Part shown: in pieces, positions 7,157-11,487 of the stretch
Numbering within the stretch: the first letter of the stretch is position 1
Layout: every line of letters starts with the position of its first letter
Assembly: GCA_903927415.1 (NCBI GenBank)
Contig: CAIYMZ010000102.1
Span: 1 to 11,487, forward strand
From: an uncultured Alphaproteobacteria bacterium
Lineage (GTDB): Bacteria > Pseudomonadota > Alphaproteobacteria > Rickettsiales > UBA1997
Length of the DNA stretch: 11,487 bases
Direction of reading: 5' to 3'
Translations under genes and position numbers: made by a program
Notes under the pieces: generated by a model
Told to the model about the DNA's origin: nothing
The model's database searches: none
The model's input: the letters and a program-made list of their open reading frames with translations, nothing else

Positions 7157-7272
7157 TTTTCTTGTCACCCCGTCGCATGACGGGGTCCATCTCGCCAAAA
7201 GCTCGAATACTTAAATTGAACTAAGAACTCGTGACTAAATCGACCCCGACATGCGACGGGGTGACAAGAAAA
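7157..7272. repeat. paired inverted repeat, stem type CCCCGTC
   Basis: Arms 7157-7190 and 7239-7272 are inverted copies with 32 of 34 positions matching, around a 48-base spacer with no feature I can name. Each arm is itself a small hairpin. In the left arm, ACCCCGTC (7167-7174) pairs with GACGGGGT (7179-7186) around a GCAT loop; the right arm has one mismatch in this stem. The outer end abuts the holB stop codon exactly (stop at 7273-7275). It fills most of the 153 bases between holB and anmK. It is not a classic rho-independent terminator, because on the gene strand the hairpin is followed by an A run, not a T run. It could still stabilise or process the holB-anmK transcript. Confidence 0.9.
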
Positions 7273-8184
7273 TTATGAAGTTGGGGATGAAAAATAGTTA
7301 AAAATATTTATAAAACTCAGCTTTTTATCGAGACTCATCGCGGTCGTTTTATGCAGTAAAATCAAGGCTTCATCAGCTATCGCGAAAATTTCTTTGTGGG
7401 AAAATTTTTGCGTCAAATTCGCAAAAACTTCTTGCTCATCGAAAAAAAATTTCATCTCGCTATTCATTAAATTTTTCAGCAAGCGAGCAATAAAAAATTC
7501 GAAAATTTTTTCAAAAATTATGAAGGAAAAATTTTTGTCGGAGATTTTTTTTAGCAATTCTTCGCCGATTTTTTTATTGAGGATCGAGCGCAGGAAAAGT
7601 CCGTAAAAGCGCGTTAAATCTGCGCCGAAGGTGATGGCGTCCGCCGGAGAATTGTCGCAAATTTCTGACAAAAATTCCAACTCATCTGCAATAATCCGCG
7701 GATTTTTTTGCCGCAAAATTTCAGTAAAATTTTCCAAAGTAAGATCAGGAATTTTAACGCTAAAACAGCGCGAACGAATCGTCGGCAAAACACGATGCAA
7801 TTTATGCGAAATTAAAATCAGAAAATTATTGGGATGAGGTTCCTCGAGAATTTTTAAAACTGCGTTGGCAGCGGATTTATTAAGCTCGCAAGCCGAATCG
7901 ATGATGATGAATTTATGAGGCGAAATCGCTGAAGTTTGATTTACAAAATCTGCAATTTTCCGAATTTTATCGACCGTAATTTCCTTCTTCTCCGCCTCTT
8001 TTTCGATCAGCAATAAATCGGGATGATTGGCACTTCCGCCGCCAAAAATTTCCGCCACAAACTCCCGCGCAAACATCGCCTTCCCAATCCCTTTTTTACC
8101 GTGAAGCAAAATCGCGTGATGGAATTTTTGGTTTTGGAATGAGGTGTGGAGGGCTGAATTTATTGTATCGAACCCAATCAGCAT
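7273..8184 (-). CDS. holB: DNA polymerase III subunit delta' (clamp loader)
   Basis: Part of the clamp loader that opens the beta clamp and puts it on DNA. The AAA+ fold is evident: HAILLHGKKGIGKAMFAREF, with a P-loop-like GKKGIGKA (29-36) where the usual Ser/Thr after Lys is Ala, as expected for a delta' that does not hydrolyse ATP. Then come HPDLLLIEKE, IIIDSACELNKSAANAVLK and LEEPHPNNFLILIS, and the conserved SRC (138-140) in LPTIRSRCF, which carries the trans-acting arginine. The four cysteines of the E. coli delta' zinc module are absent. 303 aa is a normal length. The ATG overlaps the last base of the ccoP stop (TAATG), and GGAG sits 4 bases upstream inside ccoP, so translation is probably coupled to the oxidase operon. 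Base composition is much more AT-rich than the cco genes. Confidence 0.93.
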   Translation of the reverse strand: MLIGFDTINSALHTSFQNQKFHHAILLHGKKGIGKAMFAREFVAEIFGGGSANHPDLLLIEKEAEKKEITVDKIRKIADFVNQTSAISPHKFIIIDSACELNKSAANAVLKILEEPHPNNFLILISHKLHRVLPTIRSRCFSVKIPDLTLENFTEILRQKNPRIIADELEFLSEICDNSPADAITFGADLTRFYGLFLRSILNKKIGEELLKKISDKNFSFIIFEKIFEFFIARLLKNLMNSEMKFFFDEQEVFANLTQKFSHKEIFAIADEALILLHKTTAMSLDKKLSFINIFNYFSSPTS

Positions 8185-9050
8185 TATTCTCCACCGCCTA
8201 AAGAATGAACATAAATCGCCAGCTGCTTGATTGTGTTGTCATCCAACCTCCCAACCCAATAAGGCATCACGCCATTACGGGCATAGGTGATGCTGAAAAG
8301 TAAATCTTCTTTCGTGTCGCCGTAGAGCCAAATTGCGTCGGTTAAATTTGGTGCGCCTAGGCTGCTATTGCCTTTGCCGCCAACTCCGTGGCAGGCGACG
8401 CAATTTTGTGCGAAGATTTTTTCGCCGGCTGCATTGTGTGAAGCCTTGCTAGGCAAGGATAAAACATATTCCGCCACAGCTTCGACTTCGTCTTTCTTCA
8501 AAACTTTATCGAGGCCAAAGGCGGGCATTTGATTGCTGCGAGTTTTGTCGTGCGCCGAGCGAATTCCGAAGCGAATTGTTTGGTAAATATCTTCAATTTT
8601 TCCGCCCCAAAGCCAGTCATCATCATTCAAATTTGGAAAGCCTTTCGCACCTTGTGCGCCCGTGCCATGACAGGCGGCGCAGTTTTCTTTGAAGGCAGCG
8701 CGTCCGCCATTTAAAGCAAATTCCATGAGCTGCGGATCTTTTTGAATTTGGGCGAAATTTGAATGAGAAATTTTTTCGAGATGGGTGGCTTTTTTGGCGT
8801 CGATTTCTTTTTGTGATTCTGCGAGTTGCGATTGCTGCGTCCAGTTAAGCGAGCCCTTCGTGTTGCCGCCTGCGATCGGCCAAGTTGGATAAAAAATCCA
8901 ATAACCGAACGCCCAAATAATGCAGATGATCCAAGTGATCAGCCACCAGCGCGGGGCGGGGATGTTATATTCGGAGATGCCATCCCACTCATGTCCCGTG
9001 GTGTTTGGTTTGTTGTCGGGATTTTTTTGGTTTTTATTTTCTTCAGTCAT
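8184..9050 (-). CDS. ccoP: cbb3-type cytochrome c oxidase subunit III (dihaem)
   Basis: Membrane-anchored dihaem cytochrome c that passes electrons to CcoO and the CcoN active site. The N-terminus is polar and cytoplasmic with the CcoP signature GHEWDGISEYNIPAPRWW (19-36). One membrane segment follows (about 35-57). Two class I cytochrome c domains lie in the periplasmic part: CAACH (124-128) with axial Met175 in QMPAFG, and CVACH (217-221) with axial Met262 in VMPYW. 288 aa is normal for the one-TM form. The start overlaps the end of ccoQ by 8 bases, and the stop overlaps the holB start by 1 base. Both haem sites are intact. Confidence 0.97.
   Translation of the reverse strand: MTEENKNQKNPDNKPNTTGHEWDGISEYNIPAPRWWLITWIICIIWAFGYWIFYPTWPIAGGNTKGSLNWTQQSQLAESQKEIDAKKATHLEKISHSNFAQIQKDPQLMEFALNGGRAAFKENCAACHGTGAQGAKGFPNLNDDDWLWGGKIEDIYQTIRFGIRSAHDKTRSNQMPAFGLDKVLKKDEVEAVAEYVLSLPSKASHNAAGEKIFAQNCVACHGVGGKGNSSLGAPNLTDAIWLYGDTKEDLLFSITYARNGVMPYWVGRLDDNTIKQLAIYVHSLGGGE
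8189..8195 (-). promoter_or_regulatory. ribosome binding site of holB inside ccoP
   Basis: On the minus strand GGTGGAG ends 4 bases before the holB ATG and lies within the last codons of ccoP (the Gly-Gly-Glu end). It fixes the holB start and supports coupled translation. Sites this good are rare in the window. Confidence 0.6.
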
Positions 9051-9186
9051 TGAGGGGGATCTTTGAATATTTATCGAATTTTTTCTTCGCGTCTTTTTTG
9101 AAAACGGCGAAAATTACGTAACAAAAAGCGAGGAAGAAAAAAATTGTGGCGATGGTTGGGGCGAGGTGGATGAAGGTTTCTAGCAT
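9043..9186 (-). CDS. ccoQ: cbb3-type cytochrome c oxidase subunit CcoQ, 47 aa
   Basis: Small membrane subunit that stabilises the cbb3 complex. I translated this by hand; it is short and easily missed. It starts MLETFIHLAPTIATIFFFLA, continues as a single membrane helix (about residues 9-29), and ends in a basic, cytoplasmic-type tail, KKDAKKKFDKYSKIPLND. Position between ccoO and ccoP, length (CcoQ is usually 45-60 aa) and topology all fit. Its stop overlaps the ccoP ATG by 8 bases. Upstream, 50 bases separate it from the ccoO stop, a gap that contains one arm of an inverted repeat. Confidence 0.88.
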   Translation of the reverse strand: MLETFIHLAPTIATIFFFLAFCYVIFAVFKKDAKKKFDKYSKIPLND

Positions 9187-9199
9187 GTTTTTAGTTGGT

Positions 9200-9270
9200 T
9201 GTCATTCCCGCGAAGGCGGGAATCCAGTTTACGAGCTTACTTCTGGATTCCCGCCTTCGCGGGAATGACA
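9200..9270. repeat. paired inverted repeat, stem type TTCCCGC, in the ccoO-ccoQ junction
   Basis: Arms 9200-9227 and 9243-9270 are a perfect 28-bp inverted repeat around a 15-base loop. Each arm contains its own hairpin: ATTCCCGC pairs with GCGGGAAT around GAAG. The right arm is translated as the end of CcoO (residues 244-252, VIPAKAGIQ), and the loop carries the ccoO stop at 9237-9239. The left arm lies in the short gap before ccoQ. In the ccoNOQP mRNA this would form a strong hairpin between ccoO and ccoQ. An arm with the same sequence lies at 11439-11466. Confidence 0.95.
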
Positions 9271-9998
9271 GGAGTGGGAGTCTTCACCGGCTCAAACTTC
9301 GCAAAATCCACAAAAGTTCCAAGCACTTGCAAATAAGCCACCAGCGCATCCATCTCCGAAATTTTATTTGGATCGCCGTCGAAATCGTGAACATTGACCT
9401 TGCCGCCGTAGCGCTTTTGTAGCGCATCAGCATCGCGATCATTTGAACCCTGAATCACGGCATCAGAAGTTGAATTTTGGATCATCTCGTCGGAATAAGG
9501 CACACCTAGCTTGCGCAGCACTTCCATGTCGGCAGAAATTCCAGAAATTTGCGCGTCGCGTTCCAGTAAAAATTTGTAACCGGGCATAATCGACTCAGGC
9601 ACGACATCACGTGGATTGACCAAATGGCGCACATGCCAAGCATCGGAATACTTGCCACCAACACGCGCCAAATCTGGCCCCGTGCGTTTTGATCCCCATT
9701 GAAACGGAAAGTCATACATGCTTTCAGCGGCGAGGGAGTAGTGTCCGTAGCGCTCAACTTCATCGCGTAAAACACGAATTTGTTGCGAGTGACAGCCGTA
9801 ACAGCCCTCACGTTTGTAAATCTTCGACCCCACGAGCTCAAGTGGCGTATAAGGCCGCATGCCTTCAACTTTTTCGATTGTTTGTTCAATGCGAAAGAGC
9901 GGCGCAATTTCTACCAAACCCCCGATTGAAACTAGGATGGTGGTGAGGATGAGGAGCAGAACAGAATTGCGCTCGATTTTGTCGTGATGTTTAAACAT
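9237..9998 (-). CDS. ccoO: cbb3-type cytochrome c oxidase subunit II (monohaem)
   Basis: Monohaem membrane-bound cytochrome c that passes electrons to CcoN. There is one N-terminal membrane segment (NSVLLLILTTILVSIGGLVEI, about 11-31). The periplasmic cytochrome domain has CYGCH (66-70), the family motif GCYGCHSQQIRVLRDEVERYG, WGSKRTGPDLARVGGKYSD (101-119) and axial Met138 in SIMPGY. The usual protein would end soon after ALVAYLQVLGT (218-228). Here the last ten residues, VIPAKAGIQK, are encoded by an inverted repeat whose loop supplies the stop, so the native C-terminus was altered. The haem domain is intact, so function is probably kept. The start overlaps the ccoN stop by 8 bases. Confidence 0.97.
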   Translation of the reverse strand: MFKHHDKIERNSVLLLILTTILVSIGGLVEIAPLFRIEQTIEKVEGMRPYTPLELVGSKIYKREGCYGCHSQQIRVLRDEVERYGHYSLAAESMYDFPFQWGSKRTGPDLARVGGKYSDAWHVRHLVNPRDVVPESIMPGYKFLLERDAQISGISADMEVLRKLGVPYSDEMIQNSTSDAVIQGSNDRDADALQKRYGGKVNVHDFDGDPNKISEMDALVAYLQVLGTFVDFAKFEPVKTPTPVIPAKAGIQK

Positions 9999-11406
9999 TT
10001 TTTAACCGAATAGTTTTGTAAAAATTCCACGCCATCACCCCAGCTCCGCTGAGGAATAGCAAGCCTCCGACGGCTCTCGTAAAATAAAGCGGATGTAAAA
10101 CTTTTAACGTTTCGACGAAGGAATATTGCAAGAATCCCATTTCGTCGTAGGAGCGCCACATTAAGCCCTGCGCGATTCCGGAGATCCACATCGCTACGAT
10201 GTAAAGCACGATGCCAATGCTGGCGAGCCAGAAATGCACTGAAACTAATTTCATCGAGTAAAGTTCTTTCTTGCCCCAGAGGATCGGAACCATGTGGTAG
10301 AGCGCGCCGAAGCTGATCATCGCGACCCAGCCTAGCGCGCCGGAATGAACGTGGCCGATCGTCCAATCGGTGTAATGCGACAAAGCATTGACGGTTTTGA
10401 TTGCCATCAATGGGCCTTCGAAAGTGCTCATGCCGTAGAAGGCAACGGCGGTGATGAGGAAGCGTAAAACTGGATCAGTCCGAAGTTTATCCCAAGCGCC
10501 GGAAAGTGTCATGATGCCGTTAATCATGCCGCCCCAAGACGGCATCCACAGCATGATCGAGAAAGTCATGCCAAGTGTTTGCACCCAATCAGGCAGTGAA
10601 GTGTAGTGCAAATGGTGCGGCCCCGCCCAGATGTAAATGAAGATCAGCGACCAAAAATGCAAAATTGAAAGCCTGTAGGAATAGACTGGGCGCTGTGCGC
10701 GCTTGGGGACGAAGTAATACATCATGCCGATGAAGCCTGCGGTTAAGAAAAATCCGACGGCGTTGTGGCCGTACCACCATTGGATCATCGCGCTTTGCAC
10801 GCCGCCGAAAAGTGGGTAACTTTCGCTGCCGTCCCAGCGTAGCGGAATCGCGAGATTATTGACGATGTGCAGAATCGCGACGGTCACGATGAAGGCGAGG
10901 AAGAACCAATTGGCGACGTAAATATGCGGCTCGCGGCGATTTCGCAGCGTCATCACGTAAACCAAAAAGTAGCAAACCCAAATAATGGTGAGCCACAAAT
11001 CAGCGTACCATTCCGGCTCAGCATATTCTTTGGCCTGCGTGACGCCAGTGACGTAGCCGATCGCGGCCATCACGATGAAAGCTTGGTAACCCCAAAAAAT
11101 AAATTTGAGTAAATTTTCGTGACCCCAAAGTCGCGCCTGCGAAGTGCGCTGCACCACAAAAAAACTGGTGGCGAAAAGCGCGTTGCCGCCGAAAGCGAAA
11201 ATTACGGCAGAAGTGTGAAGCGGGCGCAGACGGCCGAAACTCGTCCATTCCAATCCAAAATTTAAAGCCGGAAAAGCGAGCTGTGATGCGATCAAAACGC
11301 CGATCGAAAATCCAACAATTCCCCAAAAAGTCGCGGCGATGGTGAAGAGTTTTAGGATGGAGTAGTTGTAGTTTGGGGAGGCGTTGAGGTTGTGATCGGA
11401 AGACAT
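9991..11406 (-). CDS. ccoN: cbb3-type cytochrome c oxidase subunit I (catalytic)
   Basis: Haem-copper oxygen reductase core of the high-affinity cbb3 oxidase in the inner membrane; it reduces O2 to water and pumps protons. About 12 membrane segments. Ligands visible: His64 in RPLHTSAVIFAFGGNAL and His354 for low-spin haem b; His352 in IGHVHSGALGW for haem b3; His214 in WWYGHNAVGFF, with His264 and His265 in AGPHHLHYTS, for CuB. Tyr258 sits six residues before His264, where the cbb3-type cross-linked tyrosine is expected. STFEGP (327-332) has the conserved Glu. 471 aa matches the family. It is the first gene of ccoNOQP. The 81 bases upstream contain a repeat, and I see no FNR/FixK-type TTGAT-N4-ATCAA box there. 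Confidence 0.98.
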   Translation of the reverse strand: MSSDHNLNASPNYNYSILKLFTIAATFWGIVGFSIGVLIASQLAFPALNFGLEWTSFGRLRPLHTSAVIFAFGGNALFATSFFVVQRTSQARLWGHENLLKFIFWGYQAFIVMAAIGYVTGVTQAKEYAEPEWYADLWLTIIWVCYFLVYVMTLRNRREPHIYVANWFFLAFIVTVAILHIVNNLAIPLRWDGSESYPLFGGVQSAMIQWWYGHNAVGFFLTAGFIGMMYYFVPKRAQRPVYSYRLSILHFWSLIFIYIWAGPHHLHYTSLPDWVQTLGMTFSIMLWMPSWGGMINGIMTLSGAWDKLRTDPVLRFLITAVAFYGMSTFEGPLMAIKTVNALSHYTDWTIGHVHSGALGWVAMISFGALYHMVPILWGKKELYSMKLVSVHFWLASIGIVLYIVAMWISGIAQGLMWRSYDEMGFLQYSFVETLKVLHPLYFTRAVGGLLFLSGAGVMAWNFYKTIRLKNV

Positions 11407-11438
11407 TTTAGTATTTTTTAGTTTTGTATTTTCTCTCG

Positions 11439-11487
11439 TGTCATTCCCGCGAAGGCGGGAATCCAGTTTACAATATTCTGGATTCCC
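11439..11487. repeat. paired inverted repeat upstream of ccoN (cut by window edge)
   Basis: The left arm 11439-11466 is identical to 9200-9227, with the ATTCCCGC, GAAG, GCGGGAAT hairpin. After an 11-base loop the inverted arm begins at 11478 (CTGGATTCCC) and runs off the window at 11487. The arm starts 32 bases upstream of the ccoN ATG. It therefore lies in the ccoN leader or between it and the promoter, which must be within or beyond this element. Confidence 0.9.

Noticed and set aside
7157..7272. The inverted repeat as a rho-independent terminator of holB
   Set aside because: No T run follows the stem on the gene strand, and arms 48 bases apart, each with its own internal palindrome, fit a REP-like element better.
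9195..9422. 75-aa plus-strand frame starting MVVIPAKAGIQ
   Set aside because: Its start is only the translated inverted repeat and the rest is antisense to ccoO.
9932..10366. 144-aa minus-strand frame overlapping ccoN and ccoO
   Set aside because: Out-of-frame shadow of ccoN; Arg-rich composition and no support of its own.

Overview
The window looks like a piece of an AT-rich alphaproteobacterial chromosome. I lean towards the order Rickettsiales or a close relative. The reasons are the low GC of most genes, almost no Shine-Dalgarno sequences, a small lipoprotein and other short conserved-looking proteins of a type I associate with that order, and an AnmK-type kinase. This is inference, with no database comparison. 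If it is right, the lineage is not a strongly reduced Rickettsia: it has a prephenate dehydrogenase gene (tyrA, partial), phosphoglycerate kinase (pgk) and a complete cbb3 oxidase operon (ccoNOQP), which typical Rickettsia species lack.

Layout. Positions 1-453 hold the N-terminal part of tyrA on the minus strand, cut by the window edge. A plus-strand run follows: a 58-aa lipoprotein (560-736), a 128-aa hypothetical protein (741-1127), the S41 protease ctpA (1208-2533), a surA-like parvulin chaperone overlapping ctpA by 4 bp (2530-3459), and a 75-aa orphan (3486-3713). pgk lies convergently on the minus strand (3745-4953). Divergent from pgk are a 65-aa conserved-looking protein (5065-5262) and a COG2945-like alpha/beta hydrolase (5268-6032). 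The hydrolase overlaps the convergent anmK (5929-7119) by 104 bp. The rest is one minus-strand transcription direction: ccoN, ccoO, ccoQ, ccoP, holB and then anmK, running from right to left with short overlaps from ccoN to holB.

Function. The plus-strand group (lipoprotein, CtpA, SurA) is an envelope-biogenesis and proteolysis neighbourhood. ccoNOQP encodes all four structural parts of a high-affinity cbb3 cytochrome oxidase; its assembly genes (ccoGHIS) are not in the window. holB (DNA polymerase III delta') is coupled to the end of ccoP, and anmK recycles anhydro-MurNAc from peptidoglycan.

Repeats. Three paired inverted repeats are present: 7157-7272, 9200-9270, and 11439 to the window end. 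Every arm is itself a small hairpin with the same plan: TTGTC or TGTC, an 8-bp stem, a 4-nt loop and CCA. Two different stem sequences occur, which suggests a REP-like mobile hairpin family with stem covariation. One copy has become coding sequence: it supplies the last residues of CcoO, and its loop holds the stop codon. No gene-free stretch exceeds about 160 bases. I found no tRNA, rRNA, CRISPR array, transposase or phage gene, and no convincing new multi-gene system; the repeat family is the most unusual element.
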